In this document: piece by piece, positions 50,293 through 58,494 of the stretch
Layout: the number at the start of each line of letters is the position of its first letter
Numbering within the stretch: position 1 is the stretch's first letter
From: Ardenticatenaceae bacterium
GTDB lineage: Bacteria; Chloroflexota; Anaerolineae; Promineifilales; Promineifilaceae
Direction of reading: 5' to 3'
Assembly (NCBI GenBank): GCA_020634495.1
Contig: JACKBR010000022.1
Coordinates: 1-64,000 of the forward strand
DNA: 64,000 nt
Position numbers and translations under genes: made by a program
Notes under the pieces: generated by a model
The model's input: the letters and a program-made list of their open reading frames with translations, nothing else
Told to the model about the DNA's origin: nothing
Databases searched by the model: none

Positions 50293-52290
50293 ATGATCCC
50301 TGATTTAGGTTATATTGCGTTACTTTTGGCGTTGGCAGCGGCCGTTTTCTCGGCGGTGGCTGCTTATTACGGCCGTCACACCAACCAACCCCGCTGGGTA
50401 GAAAGCGCCCGCAACGCGACCATCGCCACCTTTCCCCTTATTACCATCGCCTGCTTGCTCATGATTTACTCACTGCTAACCAGCGACTTCTCCGTGGAGT
50501 ATGTTTGGCGCGTGAGCAGCATCGAAATGCCCACCTACTTAAAGGTGACGGCGCTGTGGGGTGGACAGGCTGGTTCGCTGTTATTCTGGAACTTTTTGCT
50601 GTCGATATTTACGGCCGCTTCCATGGCCCGCAACTGGAGCAAACAGCGCGAACTGATGCCCTATGCCCTCATGGTGGCCAGCTTTACCCAGATTTTTTTC
50701 ATTGCCATCTCCCTTTTTGTCGAAAATCCTTTTGCCCGCCTGACATCAATTCCGGCTGATGGCAATGGTCTGAACCCACTGCTGCGCCACCCGGGCATGA
50801 TCATTCACCCGCCCATGCTGTACCTGGGCTTTGTTGGCTTTACCATTCCTTACGCCTTTGCCATGTCTGCCCTTATTTCTGGCAAACTTGATGATGTTTG
50901 GATCAAGATTACCCGTCGCTGGACGTTAGTGGCCTGGCTCTTCTTAAGCTTAGGGCTCATTTTAGGCGGCCGTTGGGCCTATGATGTTCTAGGCTGGGGC
51001 GGTTACTGGGCCTGGGACCCGGTGGAAAACGCTTCCTTTATGCCCTGGCTGGCCGGGACAGCCTTCTTGCACTCAGTGATGATTCAAGAAAAGCGCAACA
51101 TGTTTAAGATGTGGAATATCTTCCTCATCTTGCTGACATACTGTCTGGTCATCTATGGCACATTTATTGTGCGTAGTGGCGTCATTTCTTCCGTGCATTC
51201 CTTTGCCCAATCTGCCATTGGGCCGCTGTTTTTTGGCTTTATCGCCATTATGTTTGTCTTTTCAGCTTTTTGGATGCTGAAACGGCGCGAGGCGCTGCGC
51301 TCTGAAAATAGGCTCAGCTCATTGCTCTCGCGTGAAGCGGCCTTTCTGTACAATAATTTTTTGATCTTGGCCATTCTGTTGGTTGTGTTCTTATTTACCA
51401 ACTACCCAATTTTTTCTGAGCTTGTCACTGGGGAAAAAGGGTTTGTAGGCCCGCCAGTCTATGAGCAGGCGTTGGGGCCGCTTTTTTTGCTGCTGGTATT
51501 GCTAATGGGCGTTGCTCCGCTAACGATGTGGTATCGCTCCAGCATTGAACGAATTGGCATGTCGCTGCGCTGGCCAGCGTTGGCTGCTTTCATATTTATT
51601 GGGGCCGTATATTTTGCTTTGAACATTCATGGCTGGGGTGCGCTGCTTGGTCTGTGGGTTGTTTTCTTTTCGCTGGTTTTAACCTTGCTAGAGTTCTGGA
51701 AGGGGACGCGGGCGCGAATGAAGCGGGGCGAAAATGCCGTCCAGGCATTTTCTAACTTGATGGCCCGTAACCGGCGTCGCTATGGTGGCTATTGGATTCA
51801 CCTGGGCGTGATTGTGATGGCCTTTGGCATCATCGGCGTGGAGATTTTTCAGGAGCAGACGCAAATTCGGTTGACGGTGGGAGAAACGGCCGTTCTGGGC
51901 AGGTACGAGATGACTTTTCTAGGCGCTACCCGCTATCCTGGCCCGGATGATTTGCTGATTACCGAAGCAACAGTAGATGTGTATGACGACGGGACTTACG
52001 TGGGCCAGTTGACTCCGCGGTCTGAGCTGTACACCCGTACCCAACAACCCATGACCATTCCCGATGCACGCTCCACCATCGCTGAAGACTTTTATGTGAT
52101 TATGGTGAATTGGGAGCCTACCTCTGCGGATCAGGCGACTTTTCGTATTTATTTGAATCCGTTGATTAATTGGGTGTGGGCTGGTGGTTTTGTCTTCTTC
52201 TTTGGCACGCTCATTGCTGGCTGGCCAGATGCTAAAGCAGACCGGATGCTGGTAAAACGGCCGCGTACGGCCGTTGTGCCAACGGATTGA
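50293..52290 (+). CDS. ccmF: Cytochrome c heme lyase subunit CcmF
   Basis: A 665-residue membrane protein with about 15 helices that joins heme to apocytochrome c. The heme-handling WWD-type motif is WGGYWAWDPVENASFMPWL near residue 235. Conserved His lie in flanking loops (for example LRHPGMIIHPPMLYLGF and FLHSVMIQEKRN). A periplasmic C-terminal domain (about 520-640) precedes the last helix. It is next to ccmE, its heme donor, and followed by ccmH and ccmG, its partners. Confidence 0.95.
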   Translation: MIPDLGYIALLLALAAAVFSAVAAYYGRHTNQPRWVESARNATIATFPLITIACLLMIYSLLTSDFSVEYVWRVSSIEMPTYLKVTALWGGQAGSLLFWNFLLSIFTAASMARNWSKQRELMPYALMVASFTQIFFIAISLFVENPFARLTSIPADGNGLNPLLRHPGMIIHPPMLYLGFVGFTIPYAFAMSALISGKLDDVWIKITRRWTLVAWLFLSLGLILGGRWAYDVLGWGGYWAWDPVENASFMPWLAGTAFLHSVMIQEKRNMFKMWNIFLILLTYCLVIYGTFIVRSGVISSVHSFAQSAIGPLFFGFIAIMFVFSAFWMLKRREALRSENRLSSLLSREAAFLYNNFLILAILLVVFLFTNYPIFSELVTGEKGFVGPPVYEQALGPLFLLLVLLMGVAPLTMWYRSSIERIGMSLRWPALAAFIFIGAVYFALNIHGWGALLGLWVVFFSLVLTLLEFWKGTRARMKRGENAVQAFSNLMARNRRRYGGYWIHLGVIVMAFGIIGVEIFQEQTQIRLTVGETAVLGRYEMTFLGATRYPGPDDLLITEATVDVYDDGTYVGQLTPRSELYTRTQQPMTIPDARSTIAEDFYVIMVNWEPTSADQATFRIYLNPLINWVWAGGFVFFFGTLIAGWPDAKADRMLVKRPRTAVVPTD

Positions 52291-52467
52291 TTTAGGAAGA
52301 AGCGATTAAAACGTATTAAGTGTTTGTCGGTTTGTTTCTTAATAAAAATTCAACTATACAAACCGGCAAACCTCGCGGTGTCGCGGAGTTCCGTTTTTTT
52401 AGATTTTGTCCGCGACACACTTATCACTCTTCTGGTTTTAGAAGAGGATTAATTAGATGAGGTTGCC
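52291..52467. repeat. Spacer with inverted repeat and 38-base dispersed repeat
   Basis: CGGTTTGT and ACAAACCG (about 52329-52367) form a hairpin. CGCG-GTGT-CGCG is followed by CCGTTTTTTT, which may terminate some ccmF transcripts. From 52389 on, a stretch of about 38 bases containing TTAGATTTTGTCCGCGACAC matches 30250-30288 upstream of the radical SAM gene at most positions. Confidence 0.6.
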
Positions 52468-52995
52468 TTGTTTAAGTTTTTAGGAATGAAGCATTTTGGG
52501 GGAACGGCCGTTTTCCTGCTGTTGGGTTTCTTGTTGGTTGCAACACCCGCATTGGCGCAAGATGAGGTTGTGACTGATGATGAGGTCAATGCGGTGGCCA
52601 AAGACCTGTTTTGCCCTGTGTGCGAGAGCACGCCGCTGGATGTGTGCCCCACCCAGGCTTGCGCCGACTGGCGCGAACTGATTCGGGAGCAGCTTGCGGC
52701 AGGCAGCACGCCAGAAGAAGTGCAGGCATATTTTGCCCGACAGTACGGCGATGGCGTATTGGCCAATCCGCCCAAAAGTGGCTTTAATTTAATTTTATGG
52801 CTGCTGCCAGTGGTGGCTGTGGTGTTAGGCGGTCTGTTTTTTACCCGCTACATGCGCAGCTTACGCGCCTCAGCGGCTGGGGTTGACGAAACGTTAGCAG
52901 AAGAGATGGAAACGGCCGTTGGCCCGCCAAATTCTCAGCCCGTTTCAGAAGATGATTACAAAGCAAAACTAGAAGAAGAATTACGCAACAGGTAA
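52468..52995 (+). CDS. ccmH: Cytochrome c maturation thiol protein CcmH
   Basis: A 175-residue protein that reduces the heme-binding cysteines of apocytochromes. The signal peptide (VFLLLGFLLVATPALA) precedes the CcmH domain with the redox pair FCPVC near residue 50. Two further Cys lie in DVCPTQAC. A C-terminal transmembrane helix is at about 112-130 (LILWLLPVVAVVLGGLFF). The TTG at 52468 has a GAGG ribosome-binding site 5 bases upstream; ATG at 52486 is the alternative. The ccmG gene follows after 5 bases. Confidence 0.9.
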   Translation: MFKFLGMKHFGGTAVFLLLGFLLVATPALAQDEVVTDDEVNAVAKDLFCPVCESTPLDVCPTQACADWRELIREQLAAGSTPEEVQAYFARQYGDGVLANPPKSGFNLILWLLPVVAVVLGGLFFTRYMRSLRASAAGVDETLAEEMETAVGPPNSQPVSEDDYKAKLEEELRNR

Positions 52996-53000
52996 AAATC

Positions 53001-53582
53001 ATGAGTGATATTGCAAATGTTATTGAGCAGCCACAAAAATCTTCGCGTAGCCCAATCAGCATTATTGTGTGGGTAGTCGTTCTTGGCTTGCTGGCCGTGT
53101 TGGGCTGGGGACTTGTGCAAAGTACCGCGCCTCGCCCAGAAGTAGGCCAGCTAGCGCCTAAATTCGACCTGGAGTTTTTTGAAGGGTATGAGTGGAATGG
53201 CAAAACGGCCGCTTCGCTAGACGACATGAATGGCCAAATAGTGGTTATGAACTTTTGGGCTTCATGGTGTGTGGAGTGCCGGTTGGAGACAGACGACTTG
53301 GAGGCTGCCTGGCAAAAATATGCAGACCAGGGCGTTGTTTTTGTGGGGGTTGCCTATGCCGATGTAGAGCCTAATTCCATTGCCTACATGGAAGAGTTTG
53401 ACGTAACCTTCCCTCATGCTCCAGACTTAGGCACGCGCATTTCTAACGATTACGAAATTACGGGCGTTCCAGAAACATTTATCATTGACCAAAATGGCGA
53501 AATTGCTTACGTGCAAATTGGCCCTATCAGTGGCCAGGCGCTGGATCAAGTCATTGGTCAGCTTTTGGCAGACGGAGGATGA
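53001..53582 (+). CDS. ccmG: Thioredoxin-like CcmG/ResA/TlpA protein
   Basis: A 193-residue membrane-tethered thiol reductase. A transmembrane anchor lies at about 19-40, then a thioredoxin fold with active site WASWCVECRLE (CxxC = CVEC) and the cis-Pro segment GVPETFIID. The acidic residue between the cysteines is usual for reductive CcmG/ResA types. It would reduce CcmH or apocytochrome c. It lies directly after ccmH. Confidence 0.92.
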   Translation: MSDIANVIEQPQKSSRSPISIIVWVVVLGLLAVLGWGLVQSTAPRPEVGQLAPKFDLEFFEGYEWNGKTAASLDDMNGQIVVMNFWASWCVECRLETDDLEAAWQKYADQGVVFVGVAYADVEPNSIAYMEEFDVTFPHAPDLGTRISNDYEITGVPETFIIDQNGEIAYVQIGPISGQALDQVIGQLLADGG

Positions 53583-53587
53583 GCTGT

Positions 53588-53632
53588 TAGTAAAAAGTGA
53601 TTTGTTATAGGCTCACTTTTCACTAAATCCTC
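53588..53632. repeat. Tandem-arm hairpin repeat, AAAAGTGA family (short)
   Basis: AGTAAAAAGTGA and TCACTTTTCACT are separated by about 12 bases. It lies in the ccmG spacer and belongs to the same family as 25214 and 40122. Confidence 0.75.
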
Positions 53633-53654
53633 ATAGCAGCATCAAAAACATATT

Positions 53655-54173
53655 ATGACGATTGGTACGATTTTATTAGGCGTGGCGCTTTTTGGGGTTG
53701 TGAGTTTATTTATTGCTCGCCCCTTTTTGCGCCCGCAGGAACAAACGGCTGCGCTGACGCAGCGGCAGCTGTTATTGGAAGAGAAGGAAGCGCTGTTGGA
53801 TCAACTTCAGGCGCTCGATTTTGACCACGATACGGGTAAAATCCCGACGCTAGTTCACGAACGGCAGCGGGCGAGTTTGGTTGAACAGGCAACGGCCGTT
53901 TTGCAGGCCCTTGACGCTTCCGAAGAAGAGACCCTGGCTGTTGTTGGGCAAGACGACTATGACGTTGATGTGGACATTGAAATTGAAGCGGCCGTTACCC
54001 GTTTGCGGCAGCAGCGCAGCAAGCAAACAGCTGCCCCAGCCGCCGCAGCCACACCAGCAAACGGCCGTGCCCGCTTTTGTCCGCAATGTGGCACCCCAAC
54101 AGACCCTGGCGACAGATTCTGCGCCAATTGTGGCCATAATCTGACCCTTAAAACATCAACAAAAACCGCGTGA
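53655..54173 (+). CDS. CcmI-like membrane protein with C-terminal zinc ribbon
   Basis: A 172-residue protein. One N-terminal transmembrane helix (GTILLGVALFGVVSLFIARPFL) and an EEKEALLDQLQALDFDHDTGK segment resemble CcmI N-terminal regions. An acidic linker follows. A zinc ribbon at 141-165 (FCPQCGTPTDPGDRFCANCG) ends the protein. The zinc ribbon on the same side as the coiled region implies a cytoplasmic tail. The position after ccmG supports a role in the heme lyase complex; this is inferred. Confidence 0.75.
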   Translation: MTIGTILLGVALFGVVSLFIARPFLRPQEQTAALTQRQLLLEEKEALLDQLQALDFDHDTGKIPTLVHERQRASLVEQATAVLQALDASEEETLAVVGQDDYDVDVDIEIEAAVTRLRQQRSKQTAAPAAAATPANGRARFCPQCGTPTDPGDRFCANCGHNLTLKTSTKTA

Positions 54174-54179
54174 GTTAAG

Positions 54180-56015
54180 ATGATAAAAAATAGATTTTTT
54201 GGTTCAGCAAAACTGCGTTTGCTGGCAGTTTTAGCTGCTTTTACCCTGGCCATAGCTGGCTTGTTGTTTAAGAATGTTTCGCCAATGGTGGCCCAAGATT
54301 TGCCCCTGCCCATTGCCCCGCCCGATGCTGCTGCCGGTTTAGAAATTTACAACGAACGCTGTATTGTGTGTCATGGCGAGATGGGCGATGGGCAAGGCAC
54401 ACAGGCGCTTCAGGCCGGATTAGAGCCAGCCGCCCTGGCTGACCCGGCTTATCGCGTAACGGCCGTTCCCGCCACCATGTACGATATCATTAGCAATGGC
54501 AATATTTCTGCGGGAATGCCTCCCTTTGGTGAAGCCAGCAGTAATCCCCTAAACGAAGCCGACATCTGGAACCTCATTGCCCTGGCCTACAGCTATAGCA
54601 CCCGGCCAAGCGACATTGCCGCTGGTGAAGCGTTGGCCACTGAGTTAGAAGCCGACACTGGCAGTTGGCCAGAGCTGGAATATTGGTTTAGCCGCAGCAG
54701 CGAAACGATTCTGGCCGACCTGGAGCGGGATGATATTTTTGGGGTGGATGTTAGTGCATTGAGTGAAGAAGAGAAGCTGTCGTTGATTGATTACGGCCGT
54801 TCCCTGCACTACACCTACACAGACCCATTAGCCGCCTTTGCCCCGGTGGAACTGGCTACCATTCGCGGCACGGTGATCAACGGCACCACCAATGAAGCCG
54901 TTACGGAGGGCGAGGTGCGCCTGCGGGCTTTTACGGTGCAGCTAGATGAGATGTACTCTGAAACAATTCCCATTGGCGAAGACGGCAGCTTTGTGTTTGA
55001 AGTAGAAAACGTCCCCACCGAGTGGGTCTTTTTGGCCGATGTGTCGTATGGCGACCTTACCTTTAACAGCAATGCTGCGCAGGTATCTAACGCCGAGCCA
55101 GAAGTGCAAATGCCCCTGTTTGTCTTCGACACCACAGCTGACCCTTCGGTCATAACCGTCGATCGCCTGCACATGATTTTAACTTTTTCTGAAGGCCAAC
55201 TGCTGGTTTCTGAACTGTATGTGTTTAGTAATGTGGAAACGGCCGTATTTGTAGGCGAAAGTGGTGATTTTAACGATGGCACCGTTCAGGTTGGCCTGCC
55301 AACTGGCGCACAAAACATTAACTTTCAGCGCGGCTTTGGCACCTCGCTAGACAGCTTCATTCCGGCCACCGAATTTATCCAGACTGACACTGGCTGGGCC
55401 GATACGGTTCCGCTGCGGCCCGGTTCCGGCAGCCTCAATCTGCTGGTGAGCTACGATTTGCCCTATGAAGATGGCCTGCTGCTGGCCCATCCCCTGCCAT
55501 ATCCGGTTAGCAGCGCCAGCGCCATTATGGCTGATGCCGGTGTCACAATTTCCGACGAGAGTTGGATGTCGCAAGGGGCGCAGGCAACCACCAGCGGCTC
55601 CTTTGTAAGCTACATTTATACGGGTTTAGCTGAGGAAGGGGCGCTGAGCCTGACGTTGGATGGGGAACCCACCCAGGTGGTAGATGCTCTGGGCAATGCG
55701 GTTCCTGTGCGCAACCAAACCACTGAATTGCTTGTGGGAGGGCTGGCGCTGGCCGGGATGTTGGCGGTAGGGTTCTTCCTGGTGCAGCGTTGGCGTACGA
55801 CCCCGGCGCTTCAGGCGGATACGGCCGTTTTGCCCCAAATGTCTGCCCCCCAAACCCCGGCGAAAAGCGGCAAACGTCCCAATCGGGACAAAGCCGCGCT
55901 GCTGCAAGCCCTTGCCGACCTGGATGATGCTTACGACGCGGGTGAATTGGCTGAGGATGAGTATGAACAGCAGCGACAAGAATTGAAAAACCGGTTAACG
56001 GCCGTCTGGCAATAA
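54180..56015 (+). CDS. Membrane-anchored cytochrome c with beta domain and SHOCT-like tail
   Basis: A 611-residue protein. A signal peptide or anchor (about 12-39) leads to a class I cytochrome c domain with CIVCHGEMGDG (heme site 61-65) and axial Met in ISAGMPPFG. An all-beta extracytoplasmic region follows (about 215-515), including a carboxypeptidase-regulatory-like segment (IRGTVINGTTNEAVTEGEVRLRAF). A transmembrane helix lies at about 520-542. A cytoplasmic tail ends in a SHOCT-like helix pair (LLQALADLDDAYDAGELAEDEYEQQR). It is a likely client of the ccm proteins encoded just upstream. Confidence 0.8.
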   Translation: MIKNRFFGSAKLRLLAVLAAFTLAIAGLLFKNVSPMVAQDLPLPIAPPDAAAGLEIYNERCIVCHGEMGDGQGTQALQAGLEPAALADPAYRVTAVPATMYDIISNGNISAGMPPFGEASSNPLNEADIWNLIALAYSYSTRPSDIAAGEALATELEADTGSWPELEYWFSRSSETILADLERDDIFGVDVSALSEEEKLSLIDYGRSLHYTYTDPLAAFAPVELATIRGTVINGTTNEAVTEGEVRLRAFTVQLDEMYSETIPIGEDGSFVFEVENVPTEWVFLADVSYGDLTFNSNAAQVSNAEPEVQMPLFVFDTTADPSVITVDRLHMILTFSEGQLLVSELYVFSNVETAVFVGESGDFNDGTVQVGLPTGAQNINFQRGFGTSLDSFIPATEFIQTDTGWADTVPLRPGSGSLNLLVSYDLPYEDGLLLAHPLPYPVSSASAIMADAGVTISDESWMSQGAQATTSGSFVSYIYTGLAEEGALSLTLDGEPTQVVDALGNAVPVRNQTTELLVGGLALAGMLAVGFFLVQRWRTTPALQADTAVLPQMSAPQTPAKSGKRPNRDKAALLQALADLDDAYDAGELAEDEYEQQRQELKNRLTAVWQ

Positions 56016-56031
56016 ATCAGGCAACAGCACC

Positions 56032-56088
56032 ATTTCCCCGGAAACTTTTAAACACTTTTGTGCGTCGGCACACAGTTTTCGGGGAAAT
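56032..56088. repeat. Dispersed hairpin, ATTTCCNCGGAAACT family, copy 2
   Basis: ATTTCCCCGGAAACT (56032-56046) faces AGTTTTCGGGGAAAT (56074-56088). The arms match copy 1 at 34342-34397; the loops share only a GGCACA segment. Confidence 0.75.
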
Positions 56089-56099
56089 TTAGGGAATCA

Positions 56100-56432
56100 A
56101 TGTACAAGTTTGTTACCATTTACCGCCGCGTAGATGATGAATCCGCGCTAGAACAATTTTTCAGCCAGACCCATTTGCCCTTGGCTGAACAACTGCCAGG
56201 GCTGCTGCATCGTGAAGTGAGTCGCGTCTCACACAAACCGGGCGGTGAATCTCGTTATCACCTCATGTTTGAGCTGTACTTTCAAAGCAAGACAAGCTTT
56301 GAAGCAGCTATGGTCACCCCCATTGGCAAGCAGTTGGTTGAGGCGCTTATGCCCTGGGCCGAAGCTAAAATTATCACCTGGTTTTTTGCCGATTCCTTTA
56401 GAGAAGATATGGGGCAGGATTCAGCGGCATAA
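56100..56432 (+). CDS. EthD-domain protein
   Basis: A 110-residue protein of the EthD/ferredoxin-like dimeric barrel type. YKFVTIYRRVDDESALEQFFSQTHLPLAEQLPGL is the typical opening, and YHLMFELYFQSKTSFEAAM follows. Members bind small molecules; the role is unknown. The ATG at 56100 has AGGGA upstream. It is followed by an octamer (TAACGGCCGTTTTT) that could help end transcription. Confidence 0.75.
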   Translation: MYKFVTIYRRVDDESALEQFFSQTHLPLAEQLPGLLHREVSRVSHKPGGESRYHLMFELYFQSKTSFEAAMVTPIGKQLVEALMPWAEAKIITWFFADSFREDMGQDSAA

Positions 56433-56488
56433 CGGCCGTTTTTCGTTACCTACCCTCCCCTTTCCAGATCGCGTACCAAGTCATCACC

Positions 56489-56497
56489 TGCTATAAT
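56489..56497 (+). promoter_or_regulatory. Extended -10 promoter of comM
   Basis: TGCTATAAT (TATAAT at 56492-56497) lies about 45 bases before the comM ATG. It is the third copy of this exact nonamer used as a promoter in the window. No -35 is apparent. Confidence 0.6.
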
Positions 56498-56543
56498 TCG
56501 GACGTTCCCGTTTTGCAATGCTTGTCAAAAATAAGGATGTGCC

Positions 56544-58076
56544 ATGCTGGCAAAAGTATTTAGTTGTGCCATTGTTGGGTTAGATGCCGAAATTGTTGAG
56601 GTAGAAGTCGATATAATCCGGGGGCAGCCTGCCTTTAATTTGGTAGGTTTGCCAGATGCGGCCGTTCGCGAAAGTCGTGATCGGGTGCATAGCGCCATTA
56701 AAAATAGCGGCTTCACCTTTCCTGCTGGTAAGCGAATCACCGTTAATTTGGCCCCAGCAGACCTGCGCAAAGAAGGCCCCGCCTACGATCTGCCCATCGC
56801 TGTAGGCATTTTAGCCGCCTCTCAGCAAATCTGGGCAGAAAAGCTGGTCGATGCGCTCTTCCTGGGCGAGCTTTCGCTGGACGGCACCGCTCGCCACACC
56901 AAAGGCATTCTGCCCATGACAGCCCTGGCCCGTGAGCAAGGCTTTCGCCGCGTTTTTGTCCCCGCCGACGATGCTGGCGAAGCCGCCCTGTTGCCAGATG
57001 TTGACGTACTTGCCATTCGCAACTTGTCTGAATTGGTAGGCCACCTTACCGGACTCAAGCCGCTGACCCCGTACACTGTAGATTTAGCAGAACAGTTTGG
57101 CCAGGACCCCATTTATGCCGCAGATTTCTGCGACATCATGGGGCAGGAGCACGTGAAGAGGGCCATGGAAGTATCAGCAGCCGGGTCGCACAATCTTCTC
57201 ATGTCGGGGCCACCAGGGGCTGGAAAAACGCTTCTGGCCAAGTCGATGCCCAGCATTTTGCCCCGCATGTCGGTAGATGAGGCGCTGGAGGTGACCAAAA
57301 TTTACAGCGTGGCTGGTTTATTGCCACCCGATACACCGTTGATGAGAAATCGGCCGTTTCGCGCCCCACACCATACCATTAGCTATGCTGGACTGGTTGG
57401 CGGCGGAGCCTGGCCCCGCCCTGGCGAAATTAGCCTTTCGCATAGAGGCGTTCTTTTTCTTGATGAATTACCTGAGTTTGGTCAAAATTTGATAGAAGTC
57501 CTGCGCCAACCCCTGGAAGGCATCCCCCGCGAAGTATCCATCTCGCGGGCTTCCGGTACCGTCACGTACCCGGCCAACTTTATGCTGGTTGCCGCGCAAA
57601 ATCCATGCCCCTGCGGCTATTTTGGCGACCCCACCCACGCCTGTAGCTGCTCCAACGCCATGATCACCCGCTACCAAAAGCGCATTTCTGGGCCACTGAT
57701 GGACCGTATTGACTTGCATGTGGAAGTACCCAGAGTGGAATATGACAAACTGACTAGCAAACAGCGTGGCGAAACATCTGCCGACATTCGTGAGCGTGTG
57801 GAATGCGCCCGCCAGATACAGGTAGAACGCTTCAAAGATAACATCCTGTACGCCAATGCCGATATGGGGCCAAGCGAAGTTCGCAATGTATGCCAGCTAG
57901 ATGATACCGGGAACCGCCTGATGCGCAGCGCAATGGCCCAAATGAGCCTGAGCGCCCGTGCCTTCCACCGCATTCTAAAGGTGGCGCGAACCATTGCTGA
58001 TTTAGCAGCAGAGGAAAAAATTCAGCCAGCCCATCTGGCAGAAGCATTACAATATCGACCTAAACAAGCTTTATAA
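56544..58076 (+). CDS. comM: ComM/YifB-type AAA+ ATPase (Mg-chelatase-like)
   Basis: A 510-residue helicase-like ATPase. ComM promotes branch migration during natural transformation; homologues are also widespread in non-competent bacteria. The N-terminal ChlI-like domain (1-170) includes NLVGLPDAAVRESRDRV. The AAA+ core has Walker A GPPGAGKT, Walker B GVLFLDELPEF, and the PFRAPHHTIS block. A CPCGYFGD zinc-like motif with further Cys (ACSCSN) follows, and the C-terminal Mg_chelatase_C domain ends in LAEALQYRP. It has no perfect octamer but two one-base variants. Confidence 0.93.
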   Translation: MLAKVFSCAIVGLDAEIVEVEVDIIRGQPAFNLVGLPDAAVRESRDRVHSAIKNSGFTFPAGKRITVNLAPADLRKEGPAYDLPIAVGILAASQQIWAEKLVDALFLGELSLDGTARHTKGILPMTALAREQGFRRVFVPADDAGEAALLPDVDVLAIRNLSELVGHLTGLKPLTPYTVDLAEQFGQDPIYAADFCDIMGQEHVKRAMEVSAAGSHNLLMSGPPGAGKTLLAKSMPSILPRMSVDEALEVTKIYSVAGLLPPDTPLMRNRPFRAPHHTISYAGLVGGGAWPRPGEISLSHRGVLFLDELPEFGQNLIEVLRQPLEGIPREVSISRASGTVTYPANFMLVAAQNPCPCGYFGDPTHACSCSNAMITRYQKRISGPLMDRIDLHVEVPRVEYDKLTSKQRGETSADIRERVECARQIQVERFKDNILYANADMGPSEVRNVCQLDDTGNRLMRSAMAQMSLSARAFHRILKVARTIADLAAEEKIQPAHLAEALQYRPKQAL

Positions 58077-58093
58077 GAAAAGAAAAAAGGAGG

Positions 58094-58133
58094 GTGGCGT
58101 CACTTGAAAAAATTTTCAATTATGTGACGCCAC
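58094..58133 (+). terminator. Hairpin after comM
   Basis: GTGGCGTCAC (58094-58103) and GTGACGCCAC (58124-58133) with an inner TTGAAAA/TTTTCAA stem give a long, slightly bulged hairpin. It follows the comM stop by about 18 bases but has no T-run. It may be a transcript end or stabiliser shared with the convergent small gene. Confidence 0.6.
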
Positions 58134-58257
58134 AGTTTAAGGGGGGAAGAAGTAAAATAGGAAGAGTAGTTAAAAAATAGTACCGTTATCTTACGGCTCG
58201 CATTAAGGTAAACCAAATTAAAAAACCTTAACCTCACCTGGCAATATGCCAAAATGT

Positions 58258-58494
58258 TTAGGCTGGTTTTGCCTTTCGTTGGTATTCATTCCAGGCTAAA
58301 TTAAAAGCTTCGATCACGGCTGGCGATGCGTTTTTATCTACCAACCAGGTTGCCCAAATCATGTGACCATTAGCCTTTTTTCGCGTTGCCTTTGGCTCTT
58401 CGAACTGACTCATCGTATGGGCAAAATCCCCGACAACGTCATTGCGTTCAATTTGTGTTTTTAGCCATTGGTAGAATGTGGAGGAGGATTCCAT
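58258..58494 (-). CDS. YozE-like small protein
   Basis: A 78-residue protein of the YozE SAM-like family. FYQWLKTQIERNDVVGDFAHTMSQFEEPKA matches the family opening (F-Y-x-W-L and D-x-x-G-D-x-A). VDKNASPAVIEAFNLAWNEYQ completes the helical bundle. The function is unknown. It is a single gene on the minus strand convergent with comM. Confidence 0.7.
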   Translation of the reverse strand: MESSSTFYQWLKTQIERNDVVGDFAHTMSQFEEPKATRKKANGHMIWATWLVDKNASPAVIEAFNLAWNEYQRKAKPA

